This document shows, piece after piece, positions 21,249-31,101 of a stretch of 64,000 nt of DNA. The notes under the pieces are model-generated. The model had not been told where the DNA came from, did no database searches, and was given only the letters and a program-made list of their open reading frames with translations. The position numbers were made by a program, and so were the translations under genes. The DNA lies in assembly GCF_003056335.1 (NCBI RefSeq), contig NZ_PYWA01000007.1:176960-240959 (forward strand). The letters run 5' to 3'. Positions within the stretch are counted from its first letter, which is position 1. Every line of letters starts with the position of its first letter. The DNA comes from Paracoccus indicus (GTDB lineage: Bacteria; Pseudomonadota; Alphaproteobacteria; Rhodobacterales; Rhodobacteraceae).

Positions 21249-22913
21249 TCACACCTCGATCTGCTTGGGGCGCGCACGCTCGAACCACATGACGGTAATC
21301 AGGCGGGTCACGAAGAGCGCAGTGAAGACCGAGGTCACGATGCCGATGGTCAGCGTCACGGCAAAGCCCTTGACCGGACCCGAGCCCAGCACGAAGAGGA
21401 TGCCGGCCACGATCAGCGTCGTGATGTTGGCGTCCACGATGGCCGACATGGCTTTTTCGTAACCGGTCTCGATGGCGCGGGCGGGGCCACGGGCGGTCTT
21501 CAGCTCCTCTCGGATGCGTTCGAAGACCAGCACGTTGGCATCGACCGCCATGCCGATGGTCAGCACGATGCCCGCGATGCCCGGCAGGGTCAGCGTCGCG
21601 CCGATCACCGACAGGACGGCGAACAGCAGCAGCATGTTGGCGCCAAGCGCGACGGTCGCAAAGACGCCGAAGCGGCCATAGGACAGGATCATCAGCGCGA
21701 TCACGGCGGCAAAGCCCACCGCTGCCGCGATCTTGCCCGCGTCGATGCTGTCCTGACCCAGTTCGGGACCGACGGTGCGTTCCTCGAGGAAGGTCATTTC
21801 GGCGGGCAAGGCACCTGCGCGCAGCAGGACGGCCAGGCGGTTCGCCTCCTCGAAGCCCATCGAGCCCGAGATCTGGCCGGAACCCGTGGTGATGGCCGAA
21901 CGGATCACCGGGGCCGAGATCACCTCATTGTCCAGAACGATCGCGAAGGGCTGACCGATATTGGCCGAGGTATAGGCCCCGAAGGCGCGGGCCCCCGAAG
22001 GGTTGAAGCGGAAATTGACCGAAGGCAGGCCGTTTTCATCGCTGGCGGTCATGGCATCGACCAGATCCTCGCCGGTGACGACGGGGGTGTCTTCCAGGAT
22101 GTAGAAGACGCCCTGCTGATCGACCAAGGGTGCGATGAACTGCCCGATGCCGGGGTTGCTTTCGCCGTCGCCGGTGGTGCCGACGACCGGGTTGAATGTC
22201 AGCTGGGCGGTGGTGCCGATCAGCTCTTTCAGCTCGGCGGCCGAGCCGATGCCGGGGACCTGGATCAGGATGCGATCCTCGCCTTGGCGCATGATGGTCG
22301 GTTCGCGGGTGCCGACCTCGTCGACGCGGCGGCGCACGATCTCCAGCGACTGCTGGATGGTGCGGTCGTCGGTCACGGCCTTCTCGACATCCGACAGCTG
22401 GATGGTCAGCTTGGGGCCCTGCGTGCTGATGGCCAGCGATTGCTGACCTGCGCCGGTCAGGGTCGTGACCGGATCGGAAAAGCCGCGGGCGATTTCCACC
22501 GCGCGGGCCATCTGGTCGGGGTTGCCGATCTCGATGGCCAACTGGCCGTCGGGGGACTGGACGCGGCGGATCGCGCCGATGGTGTCGCGTTCGGCGGCCA
22601 TGGCACGGCGGATTTCCGGCCAAAGCGCGTCCATGCGGCTTTTATAGACCTGCTCGACCTGCACCTCGCCCAGCAGATGGGCGCCTCCGCGCAGGTCGAG
22701 GCCAAGATTGACCAGGTTGCTGGGCAGCCAGGACGGCCAGGCGTCGCGGGCCGCGATCAGTTCGGGCGTCTCGACACCGGTGGCCTCGATCTGGGCCACG
22801 GCGTCGTTATGCGCCTCGACCCGCTTGTAGAAGGCATTGGGCAACGCGAATAGCAGCCCGAGAAGGCAGATCCCGACGATCAGGACGCGCTTCCAGCGGT
22901 CAATCTGCAGCAT
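21249..22913 (-). CDS. secD: Protein translocase subunit SecD
   Basis: Partner of SecF (554 residues). It has an N-terminal helix, the signature GLDLRGGAHLL near residue 60, a large periplasmic P1 domain, and six C-terminal helices with GMAVDANVLVFERIREE. It begins a few bases after yajC in the conserved yajC-secD-secF order. Confidence 0.98.
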   Translation of the reverse strand: MLQIDRWKRVLIVGICLLGLLFALPNAFYKRVEAHNDAVAQIEATGVETPELIAARDAWPSWLPSNLVNLGLDLRGGAHLLGEVQVEQVYKSRMDALWPEIRRAMAAERDTIGAIRRVQSPDGQLAIEIGNPDQMARAVEIARGFSDPVTTLTGAGQQSLAISTQGPKLTIQLSDVEKAVTDDRTIQQSLEIVRRRVDEVGTREPTIMRQGEDRILIQVPGIGSAAELKELIGTTAQLTFNPVVGTTGDGESNPGIGQFIAPLVDQQGVFYILEDTPVVTGEDLVDAMTASDENGLPSVNFRFNPSGARAFGAYTSANIGQPFAIVLDNEVISAPVIRSAITTGSGQISGSMGFEEANRLAVLLRAGALPAEMTFLEERTVGPELGQDSIDAGKIAAAVGFAAVIALMILSYGRFGVFATVALGANMLLLFAVLSVIGATLTLPGIAGIVLTIGMAVDANVLVFERIREELKTARGPARAIETGYEKAMSAIVDANITTLIVAGILFVLGSGPVKGFAVTLTIGIVTSVFTALFVTRLITVMWFERARPKQIEV

Positions 22914-22928
22914 TTTGGCTTACGCCTT

Positions 22929-23261
22929 TCAGTTGTTGGCGGCGACAGGTTCGGTCTTGCTGACGACCTGGGCGATGGTGCTGCGCACGACGCGGATCTT
23001 GACGCCCTGGGCGATCTCGACGTCCAACTCGTCGTCGCGGACCGAAGCGACGCGGGCCAGGATGCCGCCCTGGGTGATGATCGTGTCGCCCTTCTTGACG
23101 TTCGAGACCATCTCGCGGTGCTGCTTGGCACGCTTCTGCTGGGGGCGGATCATCAGGAAATACATGATCAGGAAGATCAGGATCAGCGGGATGAACTGTG
23201 CAAAGGCTGCACCACCACCTGCGCCACCGGCGGCCTGGGCATAAGCTGGGGTCACGAACAT
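22929..23261 (-). CDS. yajC: Preprotein translocase subunit YajC
   Basis: Single-helix accessory subunit of the SecDF-YajC complex. In 110 residues there is a hydrophobic helix (about residues 22-42) preceded by an Ala/Gly-rich periplasmic end. A basic cytoplasmic domain follows, with RPQQKRAKQH and KKGDTIITQGGI, both typical of YajC. First gene of the sec-ccm run. Confidence 0.96.
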   Translation of the reverse strand: MFVTPAYAQAAGGAGGGAAFAQFIPLILIFLIMYFLMIRPQQKRAKQHREMVSNVKKGDTIITQGGILARVASVRDDELDVEIAQGVKIRVVRSTIAQVVSKTEPVAANN

Positions 23262-23359
23262 TCATGGTCCTTTCGAGAAACGGGGCCGCGGAAAAGCCCG
23301 CAAACCGTGGCTTGTTTGGCGCGCAACCTAGCTGCGCGACCGTCGCTTGGCAAGAAAGC

Positions 23360-23382
23360 GCCCGCCCCTGCGCGGGGCGGGC
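23360..23382. terminator. GC-rich hairpin between the M20 hydrolase and yajC
   Basis: A perfect 9-bp stem, GCCCGCCCC / GGGGCGGGC, with a 5-base loop. It has no T run in either direction, so it may be a pause or stability element rather than a true terminator. It is 25 bp past the M20 hydrolase stop codon region and about 100 bp upstream of yajC. Confidence 0.4.
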
Positions 23383-23407
23383 CGGCAAACGCCTGCGTGA
23401 ACGCGCC

Positions 23408-24574
23408 TCACGCCGCGCGGGGCTGGGCGCGTTCCACCAGTCGCGCAAGGAAGCTGGCGCCGATGGGGGAGATCTGGTCGTTGAAATCATAGCCGGGGTT
23501 GTGCAGACCCGGACCGTCCCCCTGCCCCAGGAACAGATAGCAGCCGGGGCGTGCGTTCAGCATATAGCTGAAATCCTCGGCCCCCATCTCGCGTCCCTTC
23601 TCGCCCGAGACATTGGCATCCCCCGCAATCTCGCGTGCGGTTTCGACCGCGAAATTGGTTCGGGCGGCATCGTTCACCGTTGCGGGATAGCCCTGCTGGT
23701 AGTCCAGCACGACCTTGACATCATAGCTGGCCCCCTGCCCGTCGCAGATCTGCGTCATCCGATCGCGGACCATTTGCCGCACATGGGGCGCGAAGGTGCG
23801 GACCGTGCCGCAGATATAGGCGGTGTCGGGGGCGATGTTGTCGGCGCTGCCCGAATGGATTTGCGTGACGCTGATGGCCAGATCGTCGGCGGTGTTGTGA
23901 TTGCGGCTGCTGATCGTCTGGATCGCGTTGACGATGCCCACGGCCGCGACGATGGGATCGGTCGTCAGATGCGGCATGGCGCCGTGCCCGCCGCGGCCTT
24001 GGACATGGATCTCGAAGGTATCGACGGCGGCCATGATCGGACCGGGCGTGGTCCAGAAGCTGCCGAGGGGCTGGCCGGGATTGTTGTGCATGGCATAGAC
24101 GCTGGAAATGTCGAAGCGCTGCATGATGCCTTCCTGGACCATGACCTCGGCACCGCCGCCGCCCTCTTCGGCGGGCTGGAAGATCAGGGCGACGCGACCG
24201 GCGAAATTGCGGGTTTCGGCCAGGTATTTCGCGGCCCCCAGCAGCATCGTCGTATGGCCGTCGTGCCCGCAGGCGTGCATCCGCCCCGGCACGGTCGAGG
24301 CCCATTCCGCGCCCGTCACCTCGTCCATGGGCAGGGCGTCCATATCGGCGCGCAGCCCGATGGTCGGGCCCTCACCCTGACCGTTGACGATCGCCACGAT
24401 GCCGGTCTGCCCGACGCCCTGATGGATTTCGTCGACGCCGAATTCGGCCAGACGTTCGGCCACGAAGGCGGCGGTCTGGTGACAGTCGAACCCCAGTTCG
24501 GGGTGCTGGTGCAGATGGCGGCGCCATGCGGTCATCTGGTCGGCGTAATCGGCGATGCGGTTCAGGACGGGCAT
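23408..24574 (-). CDS. M20 family amidohydrolase (hippurate hydrolase/IAA-amino acid hydrolase type)
   Basis: Dimetal peptidase-fold amidohydrolase that cleaves N-acyl amino acids. About 388 residues. Metal and catalytic residues are seen in MHACGHDGHT (near residue 97), PAEEGGGGA (near residue 130) and YAMHNNPGQPLG. The dimerisation domain contains GRGGHGAMPH. ATG 24574 is chosen because the conserved RRHLHQHPELGF follows at once; the longer frame runs into the divergent mazG. The acyl substrate cannot be determined. The promoter must lie in the 64-bp gap to mazG. Confidence 0.9.
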   Translation of the reverse strand: MPVLNRIADYADQMTAWRRHLHQHPELGFDCHQTAAFVAERLAEFGVDEIHQGVGQTGIVAIVNGQGEGPTIGLRADMDALPMDEVTGAEWASTVPGRMHACGHDGHTTMLLGAAKYLAETRNFAGRVALIFQPAEEGGGGAEVMVQEGIMQRFDISSVYAMHNNPGQPLGSFWTTPGPIMAAVDTFEIHVQGRGGHGAMPHLTTDPIVAAVGIVNAIQTISSRNHNTADDLAISVTQIHSGSADNIAPDTAYICGTVRTFAPHVRQMVRDRMTQICDGQGASYDVKVVLDYQQGYPATVNDAARTNFAVETAREIAGDANVSGEKGREMGAEDFSYMLNARPGCYLFLGQGDGPGLHNPGYDFNDQISPIGASFLARLVERAQPRAA

Positions 24575-24638
24575 GTGGACTTGGGCCTTTGGCTGTGGCA
24601 GTCGATGGGGCATCTTCCGTGTCCCAAGGGGAATTGCA

Positions 24639-25475
24639 ATGGCCGACCAGATCCCGACCCAAGCCGAAGCCTCGCGCGATCCCGCGGCGGAGATCCGGCG
24701 CCTGCTGGACATCATGGCCGCGCTGCGCGACCCCAAGACCGGCTGCCCTTGGGACATCGAACAGGATTTCGCCTCGATCGCCCCCTATACCATCGAAGAG
24801 GCGCATGAGGTCGAGGACGCGATCCAGCGTCAGGCCTGGGACGAACTGCCCGGCGAATTGGGCGATCTGCTGCTGCAGGTGGTGTTCCATGCGCAGATGG
24901 CGCGAGAGGCGAAGATGTTCGATTTCGCCGATTGCGCAGCCGCCATCAGCGACAAGCTGGTCTTCCGCCACCCGCATGTCTTCGGCGATGAAAGCCGCGA
25001 CAAATCCGCCGAACAGCAGGTCAAGGATTGGGAGGCGATCAAGGCCGTCGAACGCGCAGGCAAGGCCGAGCGCGGAACGCTGGACGGCGTGGCGCTTGGG
25101 CTGCCCGCGCTGACACGCGCGGTCAAGCTGCAGAACCGCGCTGCCCGCGTGGGCTTCGACTGGCCGGGCGTCACGGGCGTGCTGGACAAGATCACCGAGG
25201 AAACCGCCGAACTGGTCGAGGCCCGCGACACGCTTGGCCAGGACGCGCTGGAGGAGGAATTCGGCGATCTGATGTTCGTGATGGCCAATCTGGCGCGTCA
25301 CCTGAAGATCGACCCCGAACTGGCGCTGCGGCGGGCAAACACCAAGTTCACCCGCCGTTTCGCCGCCATCGAGGCCGATCTGGCCGCCGACGGCCGCCGC
25401 CCCGAAGACAGCGACCTGGCCGAGATGGACCAGCTGTGGAACAAGGCCAAGGCGGCCGAGAAAGCGGCGCGCTAG
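24639..25475 (+). CDS. mazG: Nucleoside triphosphate pyrophosphohydrolase MazG
   Basis: House-cleaning enzyme that hydrolyses NTPs/dNTPs to monophosphates. About 278 residues, with two tandem MazG domains. The first has CPWDIEQDF and the metal-binding EEAHEVEDA and ELGDLLLQVVFH; the second has EETAELVEA and EEFGDLMFVMANLARH. ATG 24639 has AAGGGGAA upstream. Its TAG overlaps the convergent dusA stop in a shared CTAG. Confidence 0.96.
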   Translation: MADQIPTQAEASRDPAAEIRRLLDIMAALRDPKTGCPWDIEQDFASIAPYTIEEAHEVEDAIQRQAWDELPGELGDLLLQVVFHAQMAREAKMFDFADCAAAISDKLVFRHPHVFGDESRDKSAEQQVKDWEAIKAVERAGKAERGTLDGVALGLPALTRAVKLQNRAARVGFDWPGVTGVLDKITEETAELVEARDTLGQDALEEEFGDLMFVMANLARHLKIDPELALRRANTKFTRRFAAIEADLAADGRRPEDSDLAEMDQLWNKAKAAEKAAR

Positions 25476-26473
25476 GCCGGTTCCGCCACCTGCTGGACGG
25501 CGGCGTCATAGACCTCGATCCCGCCCTTCGAGGCGCCTTCGGAAAGGGTCCGCTTCCACGCCCGCGCACCGGGCATGCCGTGGAACAGGCCCAGCATGTG
25601 CCGCGTGAACTGATGCAGCCTGCCGCTCTGGGCGATGTGCTCGACGATGATCGGGCGCATTGCGGCGGCGACATCCAGCGGTGAAGCGAAGGGCGGCTGC
25701 TGGCCCCAAAGCACATCCGCCTGCCCTAGGATATTCCACGGCTCGTGATAGGCGGCGCGCCCCACCATCACCCCGTCCATGACCGTCAGCTGATCGCGCA
25801 CCGTCTCCAGATCGGCGATGCCGCCGTTGATCGACAGGTGCAGATCGGGAAATTGCGCCTTCATCGCCTGCACCAGCGGATAGTCGAGGGGCGGGATCTG
25901 CCGGTTCTCGCGCGGGCTGAGGCCCTGCAGCCAGGCCTTGCGGGCATGGATCGTGATGCGGCGGATGCCGGCCTGCTGCATCTTGCCGATGAAATCGGGC
26001 AGCACCTCGGCGGGCAGCTGTTCGTCGACGCCGATGCGGCATTTCACCGTGACCTCGGCTGCGGTCTCGGCCTGCATGGCCTGAACGCATTCGGCCACCA
26101 GATCGGGCGATTTCATCAGCACGGCCCCGAAGGCGCCCGATTGGACGCGGTCGCTTGGGCAGCCGACGTTCAGATTGACCTCGTCATAGCCCCAATCCTC
26201 GGCGATGCGGGTCGCCATGGCCAGCTCCTGCGGGTCCGATCCGCCAAGCTGCAGGGCAAGGGGATGTTCGCAGGCGTCGTAATCCAGCAGGCGATCGCGT
26301 TCGCCGTGAATGACAGCGGGGGCGGTCACCATCTCGGTGTAGAGCAAGGCGTTGCGCGACATCATGCGATGAAAGCGCCGGCAGTTGCGGTCGGTCCAAT
26401 CCATCATCGGCGCGACCGACAGGCGGGCGGCGCGGCGCAGGTCGGAATGGCCGGAGGTATTGGGGATTTCCAT
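25472..26473 (-). CDS. dusA: tRNA-dihydrouridine(20/20a) synthase DusA
   Basis: FMN-dependent enzyme that reduces uridine 20/20a in the tRNA D loop. About 333 residues: the N-terminal SVAPMMDWTDRNCRRF is the DusA signature, NLNVGCPSDRVQSG holds the active Cys, and INGGI and GRAAYHEPW follow in the FMN barrel. The C-terminal helical domain contains RHMLGLFHGMPGARAWKR. ATG 26473 starts just before the conserved core. It converges on mazG. Confidence 0.95.
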   Translation of the reverse strand: MEIPNTSGHSDLRRAARLSVAPMMDWTDRNCRRFHRMMSRNALLYTEMVTAPAVIHGERDRLLDYDACEHPLALQLGGSDPQELAMATRIAEDWGYDEVNLNVGCPSDRVQSGAFGAVLMKSPDLVAECVQAMQAETAAEVTVKCRIGVDEQLPAEVLPDFIGKMQQAGIRRITIHARKAWLQGLSPRENRQIPPLDYPLVQAMKAQFPDLHLSINGGIADLETVRDQLTVMDGVMVGRAAYHEPWNILGQADVLWGQQPPFASPLDVAAAMRPIIVEHIAQSGRLHQFTRHMLGLFHGMPGARAWKRTLSEGASKGGIEVYDAAVQQVAEPA

Positions 26474-26566
26474 CGGGACCTCTTGATCTGCTGGCGCCTG
26501 TCTTGCACGGCACGCGATGCGGAAATCGCGACGCAGGCGCCGCATTCAGATCCGCAAAAGGGGAAA

Positions 26567-26641
26567 TGGTGGGTGATAAGGGATTTGAACCCCTGACATC
26601 TTCGATGTGAACGAAGCGCTCTACCGCTGAGCTAATCACCC
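26567..26641 (-). tRNA. tRNA-Val (anticodon CAC)
   Basis: A cloverleaf can be drawn. The acceptor pairs GGGTGAT with ATCACCC, the D arm is AGCTCAGCGGTAGAGC-like, the anticodon stem CTTCG/CGAAG encloses loop TTCACAT, and the T arm has GGTTCAAATCC. CCA is encoded. Anticodon CAC reads GUG valine codons. It lies next to the HU-like gene and lon, a frequent alphaproteobacterial arrangement. Confidence 0.95.
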
Positions 26642-26714
26642 GTCGCGCTGGCTTCTAGCGCCAGTCTTGACAGCATGCAAGAGGTCTTGGTGCATTTCTG
26701 CGCGCGTTCGCCGC

Positions 26715-27023
26715 TCAGTTGGTCTTGGTGGGCCGTCGGCGCAGCCGCAGGGTGATCACGTCGCCCCCACGCGGGTCCTTTTCGCAGCTGATGCGCGCTC
26801 GACCCAAAGGTGGAACGGCCAGCGTATGCCCATCGGACAGGACACGGCCCAGTTCGGCCAGCGTCGCCTCGATCACCGGTTTGGCATCGGATTTGCGGGC
26901 ACCGCTGGCCGCGATGACGCGATCGATGAAATCGCGCTTTTGCACGACGGCGGCAACATGCGGGTCCTGCATGATGATCGCAGGGGAATCGCCTGCCTTT
27001 TCAACAGAGGTCTCTGGCATCAT
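26715..27023 (-). CDS. Divergent HU-family DNA-binding protein
   Basis: A 102-residue protein with an HU/IHF-like core: RDFIDRVIAASGARKSDAKPV resembles the HU N-terminal helices, and PPLGRARI corresponds to the VGFGTF turn. It carries an extra N terminus of about 27 residues. It lacks the long beta-arm with RNP motif and the C-terminal helix of classical HU, ending in an Arg-rich LRLRRRP tail. Its place beside lon matches that of HU genes in other proteobacteria. DNA binding is likely, but a standard HU role is uncertain. Two adjacent ATGs (27023, 27020) are possible. Confidence 0.75.
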   Translation of the reverse strand: MMPETSVEKAGDSPAIIMQDPHVAAVVQKRDFIDRVIAASGARKSDAKPVIEATLAELGRVLSDGHTLAVPPLGRARISCEKDPRGGDVITLRLRRRPTKTN

Positions 27024-27094
27024 TGGCCTCCAAACCGATTAACTTAAGTTCAGCCTAACGCGCCGTGACGTTGCGTCAATAGTTTCGAGACATG

Positions 27095-27129
27095 AAAAAA
27101 CCGGGAACGTGGAACGTCCCCGGCCTTTT
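27095..27129. terminator. Bidirectional-looking rho-independent terminator downstream of lon
   Basis: The inverted repeat CCGGGAACGT / ACGTCCCCGG (10-bp arms, one wobble) has a 3-base loop. An A run is on one side and a T run on the other, so it can end transcription from either strand. It follows the minus-strand lon stop. Confidence 0.9.
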
Positions 27130-27146
27130 TTCGCATCAAAGCCCAA

Positions 27147-29564
27147 TCAGTGGGCTACGGCGCTGCCCTTGCTGCCGTCGGTGCGACGCGCATCAAGGCG
27201 CGCTGCCTCGGCGGCTTCCTCGGCGGCCTCGTCCCATTCGACGGGAACGGGCTGACGCACCAGCGCATGGCGCAGCACTTCGCGGACATTGCTGACCGGG
27301 ATGATGGTCAAACCCTCTTTGACGTTGTCGGGGATCTCGATCAGATCCTTTTCGTTGTCCTGCGGGATCATCACCGTGGTGATGCCGCCGCGAAGGGCTG
27401 CCAGCAGCTTTTCCTTCAGCCCGCCGATGGCCAGCACGTTGCCGCGCAGGGTGACCTCGCCCGTCATGGCGACATCCTTGCGGACCGGAATGCCGGTCAT
27501 CACCGACACGACCGAGGTCACCATCGCAATGCCCGCCGAGGGTCCATCCTTGGGCGTCGCGCCTTCGGGAACGTGCACGTGGATGTCGCGCTTGTCGAAT
27601 TCCGGCGGCTTGACCCCGATCTCGGGCGAGACCGAGCGCACGAAGCTGGATGCCGCGTCGATCGATTCCTTCATCACGTCGCCCAGCTTGCCGGTCGTCT
27701 TCATCCGACCCTTGCCGGGCAGGCGAAGCGCCTCGATCTGCAGCAGATCACCCCCGACCGAGGTCCAGGCAAGACCGGTGACGACACCGACCTGATCCTC
27801 TTTCTCGGCCAGACCATAGCGGTGGCGGCGGACGCCCAGGTATTCCTCGACCTTTTCGGGCGTGACCTCGATCGACTTGACCTTGGTCTTCATGATCTCG
27901 GTCACGGCCTTGCGGGCCAGCTTGGCGATCTCGCGCTCCAGCGAACGGACACCGGCCTCGCGGGTGTAATACCGGATCATATGGGTCAGCGCCTCGTCCG
28001 TGACGCTGAATTCACCCTTGCGCAGACCGTTGGCCATGATCTGCTTGGACAGCAGGTGACCCTTGGCGATCTCGCGCTTCTCATCCTCGGTATAGCCCGA
28101 CAGGCTGATGATCTCCATCCGGTCCAGAAGCGGGCCCGGCATGTTGTAGCTGTTGGCCGTGGTCACGAACATCACGTTCGACAGATCGTATTCCACCTCG
28201 AGATAGTGGTCCACGAAGGTCGAGTTCTGTTCGGGGTCCAGCACCTCGAGCATTGCCGAAGCCGGATCGCCGCGGAAGTCCTGACCCATCTTGTCGATCT
28301 CATCCAACAGGATCAGCGGGTTCGTCGTCTTGGCCTTTTTCAAAGCCTGGATGATCTTGCCCGGCATCGAGCCGATATAGGTCCGGCGGTGACCGCGGAT
28401 CTCGGATTCGTCACGCACGCCGCCCAGGCTGATGCGGATGAATTCGCGCCCCGTCGCCTTGGCAATTGAGCGGCCAAGCGAGGTCTTGCCCACGCCCGGA
28501 GGACCGACCAGCGTCAGGATCGGGCCCTTCAGTTTTTGGCTGCGCGCCTGCACGGCCAGATATTCGACGATGCGTTCCTTGACCTTGTCCAGACCATAGT
28601 GGTCCGCGTCCAGCACTGCCTCGGCCTTGCCCAGATCCTTCTTGGTGCGCGACTTCACGCCCCAGGGCAGCGCCAGCAGCCAGTCCAAGTAGTTCCGGCT
28701 GACGGTCGCTTCCGCCGACATGGGCGACATGGATTTCAGCTTCTTCAGCTCGGATTCGGCCTTTTCGCGAGCCTCCTTGCTGAACTTGGTCTTGGCGATC
28801 TTCTCTTCCAGCTCGGCCAGCTCGTTCTGGCCGTCCTCTCCGTCGCCAAGCTCCTTCTGAATGGCCTTCATCTGCTCATTCAGATAGTATTCGCGCTGCG
28901 TCTTCTCCATCTGGGTCTTGACGCGCGACTTGATCTTCTTCTCGACCTGCAGGACCGACATCTCGCCCTGCATGTGGCCATAGACCTTCTCGAGGCGTTC
29001 CGAGACCTCGAGCGTGTCCAGCAGGTCCTGCTTGCGGTCCAGTTCGATTCCCATGTGGCCGGCGACCAGATCGGCCAGCTTGCCGGGCTCATCGGCCTCG
29101 GACACGGCGGTCACGACCTCTTCGGGGATGTTCTTGCGCACCTTGACGTAACGCTCGAATTCCTCGGCGACGGTGCGGACCAGCGCGGTCACGGTATCGG
29201 TATCGCCGTCGACCTCGGACAACTGATCGGCAGCGGCTTGGAAATGGTCGTCGTTGGGAACGAAATCGGTGATCTGCACGCGCTCGCGGCCCTCGACCAG
29301 AACCTTCACGGTCCCGTCGGGCAGTTTCAGCAGCTGCAGCACATTGGCCAGCACGCCGGTGCGATAGATACCTTCTTCGGTGGGTTCATCGACCGAGGCG
29401 TCGATCTGGGCGGCCAGCAGGATCGGGCTGTCCGTCTCCATCACCGCTTCCAGCGCCCGCACCGACTTTTCACGGCCGACGAACAGCGGCACGATCATGT
29501 GCGGGAATACGACGATATCCCGCAAGGGCAGCACCGGGTAGGTAGTTTTGGCGAATTCCGTCAT
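27147..29564 (-). CDS. lon: ATP-dependent protease Lon
   Basis: Cytosolic AAA+ serine protease for damaged and regulatory proteins (805 residues). Its parts are the N-terminal substrate domain ([21 protein letters not shown]), a coiled-coil linker, Walker [12 protein letters not shown] (near residue 355) and Walker [10 protein letters not shown]. The proteolytic Ser is in [11 protein letters not shown] and the Lys in the [14 protein letters not shown] segment, giving an intact Ser-Lys dyad. A terminator follows. A stress promoter is expected upstream, but I could not assign one. Confidence 0.98.
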   Translation of the reverse strand: MTEFAKTTYPVLPLRDIVVFPHMIVPLFVGREKSVRALEAVMETDSPILLAAQIDASVDEPTEEGIYRTGVLANVLQLLKLPDGTVKVLVEGRERVQITDFVPNDDHFQAAADQLSEVDGDTDTVTALVRTVAEEFERYVKVRKNIPEEVVTAVSEADEPGKLADLVAGHMGIELDRKQDLLDTLEVSERLEKVYGHMQGEMSVLQVEKKIKSRVKTQMEKTQREYYLNEQMKAIQKELGDGEDGQNELAELEEKIAKTKFSKEAREKAESELKKLKSMSPMSAEATVSRNYLDWLLALPWGVKSRTKKDLGKAEAVLDADHYGLDKVKERIVEYLAVQARSQKLKGPILTLVGPPGVGKTSLGRSIAKATGREFIRISLGGVRDESEIRGHRRTYIGSMPGKIIQALKKAKTTNPLILLDEIDKMGQDFRGDPASAMLEVLDPEQNSTFVDHYLEVEYDLSNVMFVTTANSYNMPGPLLDRMEIISLSGYTEDEKREIAKGHLLSKQIMANGLRKGEFSVTDEALTHMIRYYTREAGVRSLEREIAKLARKAVTEIMKTKVKSIEVTPEKVEEYLGVRRHRYGLAEKEDQVGVVTGLAWTSVGGDLLQIEALRLPGKGRMKTTGKLGDVMKESIDAASSFVRSVSPEIGVKPPEFDKRDIHVHVPEGATPKDGPSAGIAMVTSVVSVMTGIPVRKDVAMTGEVTLRGNVLAIGGLKEKLLAALRGGITTVMIPQDNEKDLIEIPDNVKEGLTIIPVSNVREVLRHALVRQPVPVEWDEAAEEAAEAARLDARRTDGSKGSAVAH

Positions 29565-29711
29565 GTCTTGTCCTTTCTGCCCGAAGCCGTGGCCCCGTCA
29601 TGGCGACGCACGGCCCCTGCATCGCGTCAATCTAGGGCCAGCACCCCCGCCGTTCAATATGACCCGAAGAATACAACCTATTTTGAAGGATGAAGGCTGC
29701 CTTTACCGGGT

Positions 29712-31067
29712 TCAGCGCGGGATCACGATCTCGGCACGCAAGCCGCCCAGCCTGTCGCCCCGGCCAAGACGCAGCTGCCCGCCATGCGCGCGAACCACGT
29801 CGTTGACGATGGCCAGCCCCAGTCCGGCCCCTTGCGCGCTGTTGCGCTTGCGCGCGGGATCAAGTCGCGTGAAGGGACGCATCGCGGTCTCGAGGCTGTC
29901 TTCGGGAATGCCCGGGCCGTCATCCTCGACACCGATGCGCAGGCTGCGGGGGCCAAGCGCCGCGTCCAGTTCGGCACGCGATCCATAGCGCACGGCATTG
30001 CCGATCAGGTTTTCCAGCGCCCGGCGCAGCATGTCCGGGCGGAAGGTGGCCAGCCCCTGCGGATCGCCGCCGAAACCCGTCATCTGGACCGCCTGCCCTG
30101 CCCGCTGCGCATCCGCGACGACGGTTTCCAAGAAAGCGCCCGCGGCCAGCGTCTCGGGGGGGCGGTCCTGCGCCTCGTCGCGGGCATAGTCCAGAAAGCC
30201 GTCGACCATGCGGTTCATCTCGGCGATGTCGGCCTCCATGGCGGCGACGTCCTCGGCATCTGGGGGCATCTCGGGCGAGATCATCGACAACCCAAGCCGC
30301 AGCCGGGTCAGCGGCGTGCGCAGGTCGTGGCTGATCCCCGACATCATCAGCTTGCGCTGTTCGTTCTGCCGTTCCAGCCTGTTGCGCATATCCAGAAACG
30401 CCGTCCCCGCACTGCGCACCTCGACCGCACCAGCGGGGCGATAGGGCACCATGCGGCCTTTGCCGTATTCCTCGGCCGCGAAGGCCAGGCGGCGGATCGG
30501 CCGCAGCTGGTTGCGCAGGAAGACCGTGGCGATCCCGCTCATCAGAAGCGAGGTGAAGACCATCAGCACCAGCAGCTGGTGCGGGTTCGATGCGCTGACC
30601 CTGCGCCTTTCGAAGCCGAGGCCATAGGGCCCGAACGGCCCCATCAGCGCCACCTCGACCCGCTTCTCGTTCGAGGCGAGGTCGATCGAGATGACGCGCG
30701 GCACCGTCTCGCGCAGGACCTCGGTCACGATGCGCCCCGAGAAATCGTACCACTTGCGCCGGTCGTCGGGCACCGGATCGACCGGCAGCCGGAAATCGAG
30801 GCTGAGGGGCTGGGCAATCGCCTCGGCCTGCGCACGGGCGTCGGTCACATCGCTGGCCAGTTCGATCCGGCGCGCGACGAAATCCAGCTCATGCGCCATG
30901 CTGGATGTCATCTGCCGCGTCACGCCATCGAAATGGCGCTGCAGGAACATGACGCCCACCACCAGCGTCACCGCCACCACCGGCAGGAACAGGATCAGCG
31001 CCGCCCGCGCATAAAGCCCGCGCGGCAGCAGCGTTCTGGCGATGGGACCCTGGATGTGGTTTGACAT
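29712..31067 (-). CDS. EnvZ-type sensor histidine kinase
   Basis: Inner-membrane two-component kinase, about 451 residues. Helix 1 spans roughly residues 17-40 and a periplasmic sensor region follows. Helix 2 lies near residue 165, then a HAMP linker and the H box SGISHDLRTPLTRL. The ATP domain has N box ENLIGNAVRYG, G1 EDDGPGIP and G2 GAGLGLAIV. All catalytic motifs are intact. No response regulator gene adjoins it: lon lies downstream and a divergent hydrolase upstream, so its partner must be elsewhere. ATG 31067 is supported by GGAAGGG upstream. Confidence 0.9.
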   Translation of the reverse strand: MSNHIQGPIARTLLPRGLYARAALILFLPVVAVTLVVGVMFLQRHFDGVTRQMTSSMAHELDFVARRIELASDVTDARAQAEAIAQPLSLDFRLPVDPVPDDRRKWYDFSGRIVTEVLRETVPRVISIDLASNEKRVEVALMGPFGPYGLGFERRRVSASNPHQLLVLMVFTSLLMSGIATVFLRNQLRPIRRLAFAAEEYGKGRMVPYRPAGAVEVRSAGTAFLDMRNRLERQNEQRKLMMSGISHDLRTPLTRLRLGLSMISPEMPPDAEDVAAMEADIAEMNRMVDGFLDYARDEAQDRPPETLAAGAFLETVVADAQRAGQAVQMTGFGGDPQGLATFRPDMLRRALENLIGNAVRYGSRAELDAALGPRSLRIGVEDDGPGIPEDSLETAMRPFTRLDPARKRNSAQGAGLGLAIVNDVVRAHGGQLRLGRGDRLGGLRAEIVIPR

Positions 31068-31101
31068 GGACAGCCCTTCCTTCCCCTGCAAGGCTAGCCC
31101 C

